Assembly: GCA_037179335.1 (NCBI GenBank)
Contig: JAKZHN010000004.1
Location: 62,001-126,000 of the forward strand
DNA from: Cyclaneusma minus
Taxonomy: Eukaryota > Ascomycota > Leotiomycetes > Marthamycetales > Marthamycetaceae
Reading direction: 5' to 3'
DNA: 64,000 nt
Shown: positions 43,984 through 55,287 of the stretch, in pieces
How positions within the stretch are numbered: the stretch's first letter is position 1
How the letters are laid out: every line of letters begins with the position of its first letter
Position numbers and translations under genes: made by a program
The notes under the pieces: generated by a model
Databases searched by the model: none
Told to the model about the DNA's origin: nothing
The model's input: the letters and a program-made list of their open reading frames with translations, nothing else

Positions 43984-45672
43984 ATGGCCCCCAATGGAGA
44001 GCTCGTCGAGGAGCCTCACAAGACCTTCGACACTATCCTTACCCTGGATTTTGGGTAAGGACGTGTGTACTTGGAACCTGCGACTCAACTAACGGATGAT
44101 AGCTCTCAGTACACTCACCTCATCACACGCCGTCTCCGTGAGCTCAATGTCTACTCCGAGATGCTCCCATGTACCCAGAAGATAGCCGATCTCACATGGA
44201 AGCCCAAGGCAATTATTTTGTCCGGCGGTCCTTACTCAGTCTACGCGCCCGATGCGCCGCACGTCGACCCCCAGGTTTTCGAACTCGGAGTTCCTGTTCT
44301 GGGAATATGCTATGGGATGCAAGAAATCGCATGGCACAGTGGCAAGGACATTGTTGCGAGGGGTACCGAGAGAGAATACGGCCATTCCGATCTGAAAGCA
44401 CAGCGTCTCGACCAGGAGGGCCACGTGGATCAGCTGTTCAAGGGCTTGGAAGACGATATCAAGGTCTGGATGTCCCACGGCGACAAGCTCCAGAAATTGC
44501 CCCCGGGCTTTCACGTTATTGCGACTACCAAGAACGCGCCATTTGCTGGTATCGCGCATGAGACAAAGCACATGTACGGCATCCAGTTCCACCCCGAGGT
44601 TACGCACACTCCCAGGGGAACCAAGCTATTGGAGAATTTCGCCATTGGGATTTGTGGTGCCCGGAACGACTGGACCATGGACAAGTTTGTGGACAAAGAG
44701 ATTGCCAGAATAAGGGCTTTGGTCGGAGAGAAGGGCCAAGTTCTGGGTGCTGTCAGCGGAGGTGTTGACTCAACTGTTGCGGCAAAACTCATGAAGGAGG
44801 CCATCGGCGACAGGTTCCATGCTGTTTTGGTCGACAACGGTGTCATGCGTCTCCACGAATGCGAGCAGGTCAAGAAGACATTGACGGAGCATCTGGGTAT
44901 CAACCTGACCGTCGTCGACGCCTCCGAACTCTTCCTCAACGGCCTGAAGGGCATTACCGATGACCCCGAAAAGAAGCGCAAGTTTATTGGCAACACCTTC
45001 ATTGATGTGTTCGAAGCCGAAGCCAAGAAAATTGAGGAAGCTGCTGCAAACTCGCCAAAGGCAGGAAAGATTGAGTTCTTCTTGCAAGGCACACTCTATC
45101 CTGATGTCATCGAGAGTATCTCCTTCAAGGGTCCCAGTGCCACCATCAAGACCCACCACAATGTCGGTGGTCTTCCTGAACGCATGATGAATGGTCAGGG
45201 TCTGAAACTCATCGAGCCTCTGCGTGAGCTCTTCAAGGACGAAGTTCGCGAGCTGGGCCGTAACCTCGGAATCCCACACGACCTAGTTATGCGCCACCCC
45301 TTCCCTGGTCCAGGAATCGCCATCCGTGTGCTCGGAGAAGTGACCCCTGAACAGGTAGCTATCGCAAGAAAGGCTGACCACATCTTCATCTCGGAGATCA
45401 AGGCAGCTGGTATCTACGACAAGATCAGTCAAGCGTATGCTGCATTGCTGCCAGTCAAGGCCGTGGGCGTGATGGGTGACAACAGGGTGCATCAGCAAGT
45501 CATTGCGTTGAGAGCAGTGGAGACTACGGATTTCATGACTGCAAATGCCTACAGATTCGACTGGGAATTTATCGAGAGGGTCGGTACGAGGATATGCAAC
45601 GAGGTTGATGGTGTCTGCCGCGTTTTCTACGACGTTACGAGCAAGCCTCCAGGAACTATTGAGATGGAGTAA
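43984..45672 (+). CDS. GUA1: GMP synthase (glutamine-hydrolysing)
   Basis: Two exons, 43984-44054 and 44103-45672, coding 546 residues. The 48-bp intron has GTAAGG, an ACTAAC branch and a TAG acceptor, and restores [15 protein letters not shown]. The class I amidotransferase domain has nucleophile Cys93 in GICYGMQE and the His187/Glu189 pair in GIQFHPEV. The ATP pyrophosphatase loop SGGVDS is at about 242-247. The C-terminal dimerisation domain ends KPPGTIEME, as in most GMP synthases. The enzyme makes GMP from XMP, glutamine and ATP in the cytosol, the last step of guanine nucleotide synthesis. The length is normal. Confidence 0.98.
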
Positions 45673-45907
45673 AGGATGAGAGATGATGGGCTGGTTTTCT
45701 GGCGTTTAGGTTTTGCGATCGGAGATTTTAGACCTCGCGGGTTTGTACAAAGCGAAAAGGAGAAAAAATAGAGCGAAAAGTCGGATTGGCCTCGTACCTC
45801 GGTATATAAGAAATCAACGCACGCAAAGCCCGTCTGCTCTAATGTCTATCTATGTATATCTATATCCACTCTCTTGAAAAACACGTTGAGATGGAGAACC
45901 TTGCCGT

Positions 45908-46770
45908 CTATTCCTTGTTACCGCCTTGCTCGTAGTCCTCAACGCCCTCCTTCGCAACCTCCTTGACGTTTGTCTTGCCTTCGTAGACATCTTTCACCGT
46001 CGCAAGAATCGACGACCAGTCCTCGAACATGGTGAAAGGAACTTTCTCCCGCATGCAGTAGTCGACGAGATCATGGCCCTTCTTGGCAAACAGCAAGTCG
46101 GTCTCCTTCGCAGCCGAAAGGTCCGAAACACCGTCTCCAGCGTAGAACATAGTGGGGCGTTTGTCTTTGGGCAGGGAAGCGTATTTCCTGATCTCCAGGG
46201 ACTTGTCATGCCCAAAATGACTGTGGCAGCATGTCAGTATGTGACGGAGCTCCGAAGGTTACCTTTGAATATTCTGAGCACGCCATACCTGTCATCATGG
46301 AAAATAATCTTCCATCCTCCCTCCTCGTTGATATCCTTCCCATCCCTCGGCGCCACATCATTGCTGACAATCTGAGTATCTTCCGACTCAGGGCCGATGA
46401 GATGCGCTAACAGCGCCTTGATGATTGGGACCATGCCACTGCTCAGCACAACAATAGGAACATTGTGTTCCCTTGCCCAAGTGTGGAATGACTTGAAGCC
46501 GGGATCTAGCTTGATATGGGCAAGCAGAATCTCAATGCACTTATGGTAGGGCACCTTTACAGAGTCCATCATGCTCTGGAAGGAGTCGCGGAAGGAGGAT
46601 CGGCCGTGGAGAACATCCTGGTTGCCTTGCTTGCGTAGGGGCTGGCCAAAGCCTAGGGTATCGGTGAGGTAGTCGTTGCTATCGGACTGAGTGATAGTGC
46701 CGTCGAAGTCGGTGAAGAAGATGAACTTGGGGTTGGTCCGCATGGCGGGCAGCTCTTCGATGGATCCCAT
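45908..46770 (-). CDS. HAD-superfamily phosphatase
   Basis: Two exons, 46289-46770 and 45908-46220, coding 264 residues. The intron (46221-46288, GTATGG donor) restores WKIIFHDDSHFGHDKSLEI. HAD motif I is DFDGTI (nucleophile Asp21, acid/base Asp23), motif II lies in IVVLSSGMVP, and motif III/IV in FYAGDGVSDLSAA. The size and the helical cap after motif I place it in the phosphoserine phosphatase-like group, near the fungal proteins annotated as diketo-methylthiopentane phosphatase-like. Substrate is not known. Neighbouring GUA1 converges on it; no functional link is implied. Confidence 0.85.
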
Positions 46771-47050
46771 GATGAGGGAATGTGCTGGAGTACTCGAAAT
46801 AAAGGAGCAAAGCTTTTATGTTGCAATTGATGAGGCTTGATCAAAATGTTTCGAGGCTGAAAGGCTGAAAGGAGGGGCAGCAACATGTGGGGACATAGCT
46901 CGGCCTGCCGTCATTGGAGGCTTGGCACGGCCCTTCGCCGATGTAGGCCTCAAATTCTGAGCTTATGTCATGTTGCAATCACCCAGCTCCAAAGCGACAG
47001 CTCCTGCAGTCCCTGCGAGAGAGCCGCAAGACTGCAAACCACGAGCCGAC

Positions 47051-48274
47051 ATGAAACTCCTGGCTCGCCTGGTGGCTCGACAAAGGCTTGACTCGGTCAA
47101 TGCCGCGAAACCTTTCAGTCCTGCCGCACGACGGCTGTCGACACGCCCGCAGTTCAGAGCTTCAACATGCATCCAATGCCACTTCCGGGCCCAGCTAAGG
47201 AGCTATGCCGATGATAGCAAACCGACCCCTCCGCCCCCTGCCTCCTCGCCTCCCCCTCCGACATCCCACGAATTGCTATCCGACAACGTTCAAGATGACC
47301 TCCCGTCAACTGAAGACTCCCGCCGTTCGCTGGCCTCCAAACGCTTCTCCCACCTTATGGATCACATGCAATCGAACATCTTCATTGCCTCCCAGCGTCT
47401 CAATGACCTGACCGGTTACTCTGGCATCGAAGCCCTCAAAGACCGCATTTCCGACCTCGAATCCGCCGTCACTTCAGCCCAAGAAGCCTTGCGCTCTGCC
47501 CGCGCGCACTACAAAGCTGTTGTCACCGAGCGCGCCAGTACGCAGCGCGAAGTCAACACCCTGTTAGCTCGCAAGGACAGCTGGTCGCCGGCTGATTTTG
47601 AGCGCTTTACCCAGCTTTATAGAAGCGATTATAGCAATGAGCAAGCCGTGCAAGAAGCACAGCATAGCTTGGCTGAGGCGGAAAGGGAGGCCGAGAAGAA
47701 GGCGGGTGAGCTGAGCGCGGCCATTTTGGCGAGATATCATGAAGAGCAAATCTGGAGCGACAAGATCCGACGCATGAGTACATGGGGAACATGGGGACTG
47801 ATGGGTGTCAACGTCCTGCTGTTCCTGGTCTTCCAATTTGGCGCGGAGCCGTGGAGGAGGAAGAAGCTAGTAAGTGGCTTTGAAGAGAAGGTGAGGGAAG
47901 CGTTGGAGAGGGAACGGGCGTTGAAAGGTGAATTCACAACAGCAGAAAAGGAGAATCTGGAGATTGATAACGCCGTGGCTGCGAGCTTAAGTCAATTGGA
48001 GGAGGAGGTATCAAAAGCCGGGCCAGCGATTGAGGGAGACATCTCAGAGGAGGAACGAACGCCAGTGGAAAAGCTGGTCGAGGATGAGAATAGGCCCTCC
48101 ATTCTTGACAAGCTGCGAATTCCTACGACTTTGAAAGCTGGAGCACAAGATCTTTTCAGCGAGAGGGCTGTAACAGTGCCGAAAAGGGACATAACTGTCA
48201 TCGCTTTAGAAGGAGCAGCTGCGGGAGCCACCATCGCTGGCATGCTAGCCGTGCTCCTATTATGGCGTAGCTAG
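47051..48274 (+). CDS. SHE9: Mitochondrial inner-membrane protein She9/Mdm33
   Basis: A single exon of 407 residues from ATG 47051, which gives a good presequence (MKLLARLVARQRLDSVNAAK). An in-frame ATG at 46970 would add 27 residues. After a Pro-rich linker come conserved segments DHMQSNIFIASQRLNDLTGYSGIEALK and long coiled coils (LESAVTSAQEALRSARAHYK, QREVNTLLARKDSWSPADFERF, AEREAEKKAGELSAAIL). A first transmembrane helix (WGTWGLMGVNVLLFLVFQF) and a second at the C-terminus (GAAAGATIAGMLAVLLLW) bracket a charged intermembrane or matrix loop. In yeast, She9/Mdm33 shapes the inner membrane and affects fission. This fits well. Confidence 0.92.
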   Translation: MKLLARLVARQRLDSVNAAKPFSPAARRLSTRPQFRASTCIQCHFRAQLRSYADDSKPTPPPPASSPPPPTSHELLSDNVQDDLPSTEDSRRSLASKRFSHLMDHMQSNIFIASQRLNDLTGYSGIEALKDRISDLESAVTSAQEALRSARAHYKAVVTERASTQREVNTLLARKDSWSPADFERFTQLYRSDYSNEQAVQEAQHSLAEAEREAEKKAGELSAAILARYHEEQIWSDKIRRMSTWGTWGLMGVNVLLFLVFQFGAEPWRRKKLVSGFEEKVREALERERALKGEFTTAEKENLEIDNAVAASLSQLEEEVSKAGPAIEGDISEEERTPVEKLVEDENRPSILDKLRIPTTLKAGAQDLFSERAVTVPKRDITVIALEGAAAGATIAGMLAVLLLWRS

Positions 48275-48871
48275 ATATTCAGGCATAGCTTGTATTACTC
48301 CTGTCAGACCTGAGTGGTTGTTCGCCAAGCAAGCTCTCTCCAAGACTCCTTTGTTCTCGGGAACCAAAAGCCCGAATATGCAGAAGCGGGCCGAGAGCCC
48401 GGGTTACACTGTCCGGCTATTTCTCTACACTAATGCGGGTAGCCTAAGTAAAAACTGTGCTGCAATTGAACATGCACGGCGACCCTGCCGATCCCGTCGT
48501 CATCAACACCTCAACCCTCTTCAATTGAACCCCCGAAAAACAGAGAAGTGCCGAAGTTCTTTGTCTACGTCTTTTCTGTATGATGTCTCCAGCGACATAC
48601 TATCCTCCATGCCGTGTACCCGGAGACTCTGTGCTGCCGGCCAATGCTCCGGTGCTAAAGGCACGCGACGCAATGGGCTATTGAAGTTACCTATGTAGGG
48701 GTAGTCTTCTTTCTTCACGTAACCCGGTGAATGTAATGAGGTCATTACGTGGGTAAGGACGGTATATATGAAGAATAGTATCCTCTGCATTTTCCTTTGT
48801 TTACGTGGATTTCGTGGAGTCGCAACAATTTCTCATTGCTTGTTTACTCTACACTTCTCTATCCGTCCATC
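48275..48871. other. Intergenic region
   Basis: The She9 3' flank and the promoter of the secreted protein. A TATA box is listed separately. No gene is supported. Confidence 0.55.
48763..48769 (+). promoter_or_regulatory. TATA box upstream of MRJP/yellow-like gene
   Basis: TATATAT lies about 105 bp upstream of the ATG at 48872, in a GTATATATGAAG context. This is a common distance for fungal promoters. Confidence 0.5.
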
Positions 48872-50421
48872 ATGAAGTTTTCTATATCTATAGCAATTGG
48901 TCTGGCCGGTCTCAGCAGTTTCTCAGCAGCTCAATACTTGACTAATGGTACCTTTGCCTCACGAGGCCCAAGAAACGTTCGCTATGACACGGGCTCGTTT
49001 GGACCAGAGGTAGAGGAATTCCATTACTATTACGATCAATGGCGTAAGTACGGCCTCGAAGAAGTCATGAGACGGGAGCTAACATCGTCAAGCAATTGGG
49101 TTGGCAGTCTCCAAGACAGGACGTGTATTTACTTGCTATACTCGAGGCACCTACGCATACACTCTTGGAGAGGTTGTGAATGAGACAGCGGAGGCGCCAT
49201 ATCCAAACTTGGCACTGAATACTCCCCCTGATGGGCTGTATAGTGTTTCCAATGGAATCACGTTTGGAAGCAATTCGCAGGATACCTTCATCAGCGTACA
49301 GGCTCTATATGTGACCCCGGACGGTATGCTCTTTAACTACCTTGGTGTATTATCCATGGGACTGATCAGCATATAGACACGCTTTGGGTCCTTGACACTG
49401 GCCGTCCGACAATTAACCAGTCAGAGACAATTTCAATGCCATATGCTGCCCCCGGAGGACCGAAGCTAGTGGCCATAAACTTGTCCAATAACACAATCTG
49501 TAAGCTTCAGAATCATCCATTTTGTATGAAACTAGAACTAATTTTACAAAGCACGAACATACACTCTTCCTCCTACCGTTCACTTCCCGGACTCTTACAT
49601 GAACGACCTCCGCTTCGACATGCGATCCAATGTGACCAAATCAAGCAAGGGGATAGCATACATCAACGACTCGTCCAATGAAGGTCGCAACGGCTTCATC
49701 ATGATCGATCTCGGCACTGGCGAGTCCTGGCGTCACCTCACCCAGCATCCCAGCACACTTCCGGTACAACGAAACGTGCCCTCTTACAACTCCATCCCCT
49801 TCTACTTCCGCCAGAAAGGCCACCCCATTGGCTCCCAACCCGAAGGACTGGATGGTATCGAGCTCAGCCTCTACGGGGACACCATGTACTACTCTGGCCT
49901 CACCAGCGACTATCTTTTCTCGGTACCTACATCATTTCTTCGAGTGAACCCTGCAGAAGATCCCCTCAGCGAAATCCGCGCGGCGAACGCAGTCTCCAAT
50001 CTCGGACAAAGAGGCGGAATGGCAAATGGATTTGCGGGCGATAGCGATGGAAACGTATATATGTTGATGCCCGAGGATAACGCGATTTATTTGTACAATA
50101 CGACGAGTGCATTGACGCAACCGTACGTGAGGGATCCAAGGATCATCTGGCCAGATAGTGCGAATGTTGGCTGGGATGGATACATTTATTTCAACATCAA
50201 CCAGCTTCCGTATCAAGCGGATTGGAACGATGGCGTCAGTAAGTCGATTTCTCCTTTCTCCGGACTAGTTGATCCCAGACATTTTGCTGCTGTGACGGCG
50301 GCTGTGCAGGCCGGATGGATGGCTAATGTTTGTGACAGATTCGCGGCAATACCCAGGCTTGATCTTGCGATCGAGGCTGCCGAATAATGCTACCAAGAGC
50401 ACAGTCTTGGGACCATGTTGA
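48872..50421 (+). CDS. Secreted MRJP/yellow-family protein
   Basis: Five exons: 48872-49043, 49093-49323, 49377-49499, 49552-50238 and 50339-50421, coding 431 residues. Introns are 49, 53, 52 and 100 bp with GTAAGT or GTATGC donors. The last acceptor gives the C-terminus RQYPGLILRSRLPNNATKST; reading on without this splice would lose it. A signal peptide (MKFSISIAIGLAGLSSFSAA) is cleaved near residue 20. The six-bladed propeller motifs are FGPEVEEFHYYYDQWPIGLAVSK, DTLWVLDTGRPTINQ, LPPTVHFPDSYMNDLRFD and GMANGFAGDSDGNVYML. Several N-glycosylation sites are present. Fungal MRJP proteins are extracellular and of unknown activity, often lactonase-like in fold. Confidence 0.9.
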
Positions 50422-51172
50422 TGTTACCTTACCTAGCAAGGTGAGAGTTGTGTCATTTTATAGAAAGTCTTCTAAGACCCAGGATAATCAAAGCAATAGA
50501 GTTTAGTTCAGCTTTTGAGAGCAGTGACTGAAGTCTCAACTATCAAAAGACCTTGCACTATTCTGTTGCCTGGGCTAATGCGCTTCTTTGGCTCTTCAGC
50601 GCAGGTACGCAAAGCAGGTGCCACCCTTTTGGTACTAGCTCTGTCCTCTTTCCCTCCCTTCAGTTTCCCATGCTGGCCATCACCGATTTCTGGGAGGCCC
50701 ACGGCTTGCTATCTCCTCCAATTCTACTTATACACAAACCCTAGACAACGTTGAAATCTGAAGCCCCAGCTACTATACCCTTCTGCAAAAAGCAGACGGA
50801 TTGAGGTCTATTTGGTAGGGGCGACTCGAAGTGGGTGGCAGGTCACTCTGGGTTTTGAAAGATTGCATCAGTGGGCTCGTCAACCGTGGTTGAACTCACA
50901 CCAAACCTCACATTAACATGAGATATTTATGTACATGTACAAGCAGACCGTTTGGAAAGAACTTTGGTTCACTACCCTTCGGACCTCTCGAACCTTCCTC
51001 CTAGTAACCATAACTTCCTTCCCACCACCCTCACTACCCTCCAGCTCTTTCGAACCTCACCTAGCAACAGCACAGCTACGTCAACATCCTTCCCGCCCCT
51101 CGACAGAACACGTTGTTCCGCATCTTCGGCTTCTTAAAAAATCCATAGATAGCCTCGACCGCACGACGCAAA
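50422..51172. other. Intergenic region
   Basis: The 3' flank of the MRJP gene and promoter/5' leader of the DUF3669 gene. Open frames near 50515-50754 and 50929-51261 lack motifs. Nothing else is seen. Confidence 0.5.
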
Positions 51173-52691
51173 ATGGGGATGGATGCCCCAGCCTTCGGAT
51201 CAGATGTCCAGGTAAGTCCAGCGTAGCCACTGCCAAATTCATCTTTACTTACAAAAGATAGATGCAGAGCCCGAAAGCGGTAGGGCTTATGTCAGGCAAT
51301 GGCAAAGGCAAAGGTGTTGAACAAGCTTCTGCGGAGGAACCCGCAGTAGATCCCGCTGCTCTACTGCGAGATTATCAGGTAAGTTCAGCGTATCCACTGC
51401 CAAATCCATCTCCACCAACTTACAAAGATAGAATTGGTACCACCGCAACCCAGCAGAGTTCATGTCGGGCAATGGCAAAGGTGTTGAACATGCTTCTGCG
51501 GAGGAATCCACAGTAAGTGCCGCTAATCTGTTGCGAGATTCAGGTTTTTGACAAAGACACGTACAGAATCCCAACGCAGGCAACATAGGAGCCCTCGATT
51601 CCGAAACGACCGTCCTCGCATACATCCTCTCCGGTCCCGACGTTGGGCAAACAATCATCGATCCCCCCATTGGGCGAGCACTCCTCAACCCGAGCGACGG
51701 ACCCAAGGATGTCCTTTCAAAAATGCTTCTCGTGCGATCGCTCTGCACACCACCTCTCGTTCTCCATAACAATTTCCAGAAGATCGGAGGGGGCGCGTGC
51801 GGAACGGTTTTTGAGCGCCAAAGAACAGGGGTTGTCGCCAAAAGAGCGCACCAAGACAAATTCTACATCTGCACCGAAGCCATCAATCAGAAGAAAATCC
51901 AGGCCGCCTTCGATGACTTTCTCCTTTTTTACAGCGTCGGTTTGCCTGTGAATGTCCCACGCTACTACGACTGGGTCCAGCGAACTTCAAGTTGGTGGGA
52001 TCGCGAAGGCGAGTCTATGCCACTGGGAACTTCCCCTGACAGGGACATGGTGATCTCGGAGCGCATCCCACCATTGGCCGAGCCGTTCCGCGAAGCTCTC
52101 ATCCAGGTGTTCTATCCGGAGTCTTCAAAGATAATCGGGCTCCCAGTTTCGGAGAACGAGGCGTGCTTGGTGCACCCGTATCTGGCCCTGCCTACGAGAG
52201 CAGCCGGGGGGCTGCCGCCGCTGACGAGGGATTTCAAGCTCTGCGTAAATGAGATGCTCGGCCTGTGGCCAAGACCGGTTGTCCTCGGTTTGGCTCGTCG
52301 TATGGCTGCTGCTCTCGCAATCTTGCATTGGCAAGCGGTCCTTGATGGCCGCGGTATTAAGTTTGTGCTTGGTGGAAAGCCACTGTCGCCGGATCGCCTA
52401 TCGATTCCGAACTTTGTGGATTGGGGTATCAACCAGCTTGAGGTGCAGATGTGGGTACTGAACTTCGATCAGTGTGCCTTCTTCAATGCGCATCCCAAGT
52501 TTTGCTACGGCTTGAAGGAAGCAGTCGACGGGTTCTTTGAAAGTGCCTACTATCCACGACGCCGAGTGGATTTAGGGATGTGGATCGAATGGAAAGAGCA
52601 GTATTTAACGACCAGTAACCTTATAATCCGTGGTGGGTTGAATATGGAGTTGCCACACCTGTTCATCAGAGAGGTGGAAATGAGGATGTAA
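51173..52691 (+). CDS. DUF3669-like protein with duplicated internal exon
   Basis: My model has four exons: 51173-51211, 51262-51378, 51432-51512 and 51567-52691, coding 453 residues. All junctions are phase 0 with GTAAGT donors. Exons 2 and 3 are tandem copies (MSGNGKGKGVEQASAEEP versus MSGNGKGVEHASAEES). The last exon carries the fold: KIGGGACGTVFE (a glycine loop like that of kinases), SERIPPLAEPFREALI, LGLARRMAAALAILHWQAVLDGRGIKFVLGG and MWVLNFDQC. The ALAILHW, VEFVLG-like and WVLNFDQC motifs are those of the fungal DUF3669 family. Biochemical activity is unknown. Upstream exon choice is inferred and the N-terminus may differ. Confidence 0.75.
51212..51543 (+). repeat. Tandem duplication of an intron-exon unit
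   Basis: Unit 1 (51212-51378, 167 bp) and unit 2 (51379-51543, 165 bp) are clearly homologous along their length. Both begin GTAAGT.CAGCGTA.CCACTGCCAAAT, contain CTTACAAA-GATAG as acceptor, then TCAGGCAATGGCAAAGG / TCGGGCAATGGCAAAGG and GCTTCTGCGGAGGAA, and end GCGAGATT-CAG. The duplicated segment is exactly one intron plus one exon. Confidence 0.85.
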
Positions 52692-53555
52692 CAGGAGGCA
52701 TTCAAGATACACGTAGTGTCACGTCGGTGTTGAGGAGAAGAGCGAAGCGAGGGCTGGCGTTGTAATGCGGATTAAGCGAGGGGTAGAGACGCGGGAATAA
52801 GGGCTGGATATTTCGCAAACAGAAATTGGATGAGCCGCTATGCGTCCCGAGTCACTCACCCCAATACCACCCAAGTATTAATTCGTTGGTTTTTCTAGAG
52901 TATTATGGTAAGGCTCACAATGGGCTGAAGGCTCAAGACTTCAGAGTTGTGTCACCCTTGTATGGGAAACTGGCGAAGATGGACTGTGGGCTTTCCAGGA
53001 ATCAGCGAGTACCCCACTCTAGGTTACCGTCGGTGGGAGGGTTATTTTCACAGGCCGTGTGAGTTCTGGTTTCGTTCGATCTGTTATGAATGTTCCCGGC
53101 AATTTAGGACTCGTTGCGGAAGACAATGACAGCTCTTGAAGTCTAGTAGTCAGATTCAAACTGTTTCGGCGCGAGAAAGATGTGCCGAATCCAAGTTTGT
53201 ATAAGCTATTGGTACAAAGCGGTTGTCTTCAAGCAAAGAGATGTCCAGCTATGGTATCGTTGTTCCAACCCAAGTCTTCTTCCCATTCTTCAAACCCCGT
53301 AGCCGAAGAAGCGAAAATAGTCGGATCCACCAGTCCTGATTCCCAGCCCAGTTCGCCGTGTCCCTTTTCCGCACCGGATACCTGCCGTCTTCTTTTGCCT
53401 CATGCGCCTTTCATACTCGTACATAACCCAACAATCCCTTCGAGGGCCCGTGACCTGCTCCGTGGGTGAGAATGACGCCGAAAGCACATCAGTCGACCAC
53501 CGCCTATGACCAAATGAAAGTCCTTTTTATCAATGAAAGTCCTGCGCTCGCATGC
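52692..53555. other. Convergent intergenic region
   Basis: About 0.86 kb between the DUF3669 gene and the single-pass membrane gene. Frames at 52826-53062 and 53182-53469 have no motif or good start. Nothing else is seen. Confidence 0.5.
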
Positions 53556-54236
53556 TCATCCCCTATAGGCGCAATCGTAGCCAGCACGGATCCTGTCCTC
53601 GCGTATCCTCTCCCTGCGTTCTTTCTCCTCCCTCCTTTCTCTTTTCATCTGCTCAGCAACCAGCTTGCTCCTCCTTCTTTCCTGCTTGTCTCTCGGCATT
53701 CTAGGTCCATTCGCGCCCATCCTATCTCTAGAGAACCTCTTCGCGCGACCAACAGGAGCATGTGTCCGATTGTCAATAATGGGAGCAGTAGTCCACGAGT
53801 CATCCAACTTCTCGAATTTTGGAGGCATGGGCAGCTGATACGCCGGGTCGGGCACGGTGACCCTATGTTTATCTTCGCTGGCGGAGGAATCAAGGCTGAA
53901 GTGGCTGTTGTTGTCGACCAGAGTGTCTGCAGCTGAGGGTCGCCTGGAAGTAGTCATGGCAGTGCTAGGAGGACCAGGTAGCGGCCAAGACATCTGGGAG
54001 ACAGTCTCAGATGAAACATATTTGCGTTCAGTGGGATGTGACGTCAAGGGCGTGGGCCGCGAGATGGCGAGTGGGAGGATGCTCCCCTTCGAGGCCTTGG
54101 AAGTGCGACGCTTGCGGATGAAGCGAACGATGAGGTAAGTGAGGACGAGGAGAGCGATGATGCCGATGGCAGACCATAGGACAATGATGATGGTCTCGTT
54201 GGTGGGATTGCCGTCAGAACGGACCGAGATGGCCAT
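53556..54236 (-). CDS. Single-pass membrane protein with basic cytosolic tail
   Basis: A single exon of 226 residues from ATG 54236 (MAISVRSDGNPTNETIIIV). A short lumenal or extracellular N-terminus with an N-glycosylation site (NET) precedes one transmembrane helix at about residues 15-38 (IIIVLWSAIGIIALLVLTYLIVRF). A strongly basic stop-transfer (IRKRRTSKASKG), a Ser/Pro-rich region and a very basic Arg/Glu helix at the C-terminus (KQERRRSKLVAEQMKRERREEK) follow. The frame is open far upstream (to 54824), but that part has no conserved look and I read it as 5' leader. Family unknown. Confidence 0.6.
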   Translation of the reverse strand: MAISVRSDGNPTNETIIIVLWSAIGIIALLVLTYLIVRFIRKRRTSKASKGSILPLAISRPTPLTSHPTERKYVSSETVSQMSWPLPGPPSTAMTTSRRPSAADTLVDNNSHFSLDSSASEDKHRVTVPDPAYQLPMPPKFEKLDDSWTTAPIIDNRTHAPVGRAKRFSRDRMGANGPRMPRDKQERRRSKLVAEQMKRERREEKERRERIREDRIRAGYDCAYRG

Positions 54237-55287
54237 GGTCTGCAGATGGCCGAAGCCGACGAGATCTAGGGAGTACTTGAGGAGATACCGAACGAAAGTG
54301 ATGGCGAGTCTTGGGCGGGTAAATGCAAGAGAGGTGTTGGGCGATGGCGTGAACTTGGTACCAGTCAAGGCCAAGCTTATGGTATGGTGCAGAATTCCAG
54401 AGGTCACGGAAGAGCAGGCCCTGCGGCTTAAGAGGGATGGATTTGTGGAATGAAAGTAATGGGCGGCATTCCAGAGGTCAGTAGCTCCCTTGGCCGGGAT
54501 GGTTACGCAGGCCCTCGCCCCTACATTCGAAAATAGGCCTGAGGAGTATAGCTTGGCTTTTCGTGGCACCTGCGGCACAGCGCATAGTGTTGTGTTGTTG
54601 TGACTGATTAGCCTTATTTGTGCTGTTGTGTGTAGGATTTGGCTCATGGGCGATGGAGCAATTAAGACAGCCGTCAGCTTTGTGTCCGAGACAATCGGGA
54701 AGGAGGGATGAGTGCGCCGACTTAATGCTTTCCCAGATTTCCCAGACAATGGCGTGTCCAGGCCTGAGAGGTTATTCGGGTTATTCGGAAGCTGGGCGGA
54801 GAGTTTAGGCTCAGCTTCCCGCATCTTGACACTTCGAGGCTATGTGCACTCTGATGTTGTGCATGCTTGATGGCGGGGAAACGTCAAGTTTGCTGCAATG
54901 AGGATCCACAAGATGATCGTCGCCAGGGTGCCTGACCTAATTCGGAACAAAGTTCCGCAAAATCCAACCCTACATACCTTATGTTTCTGCATTTTTATTA
55001 TTCTGTTGAATGAACTGTGCTGCAGCTCGATTCGGAACCGCCATTTGACACTCGACTAATTGGTAATCCCTGTGGTCGTTTTCGACGGACAAGACCCCGA
55101 ATATGCGGATTATTAGACACCGACCGCGACAAACGCATACCTGTCCGTAGCGGATTTGTACCTTGCATCGCCCAAGACTCGGCTCCTGGGAAGGGAAACT
55201 TCTGTCACTTCAGCATCACGTGACACTAATCCATCCGTCCGAGCCCTCGAGGGCGCTCATTATATTGTCCAGGAAATCTCCCCGCAG
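54237..55287. other. Divergent intergenic region
   Basis: About 1 kb between the single-pass membrane gene and RMP1. The minus-strand frame at 54237-54824 is in phase with the downstream membrane protein but looks untranslated. Nothing else is seen. Confidence 0.5.

Noticed and set aside
54237..54824. N-terminal extension of the single-pass membrane protein to 422 residues
   Set aside because: The extra sequence looks like untranslated leader, lacks conserved features, and would bury the membrane anchor mid-protein. The ATG at 54236 gives a sensible topology.
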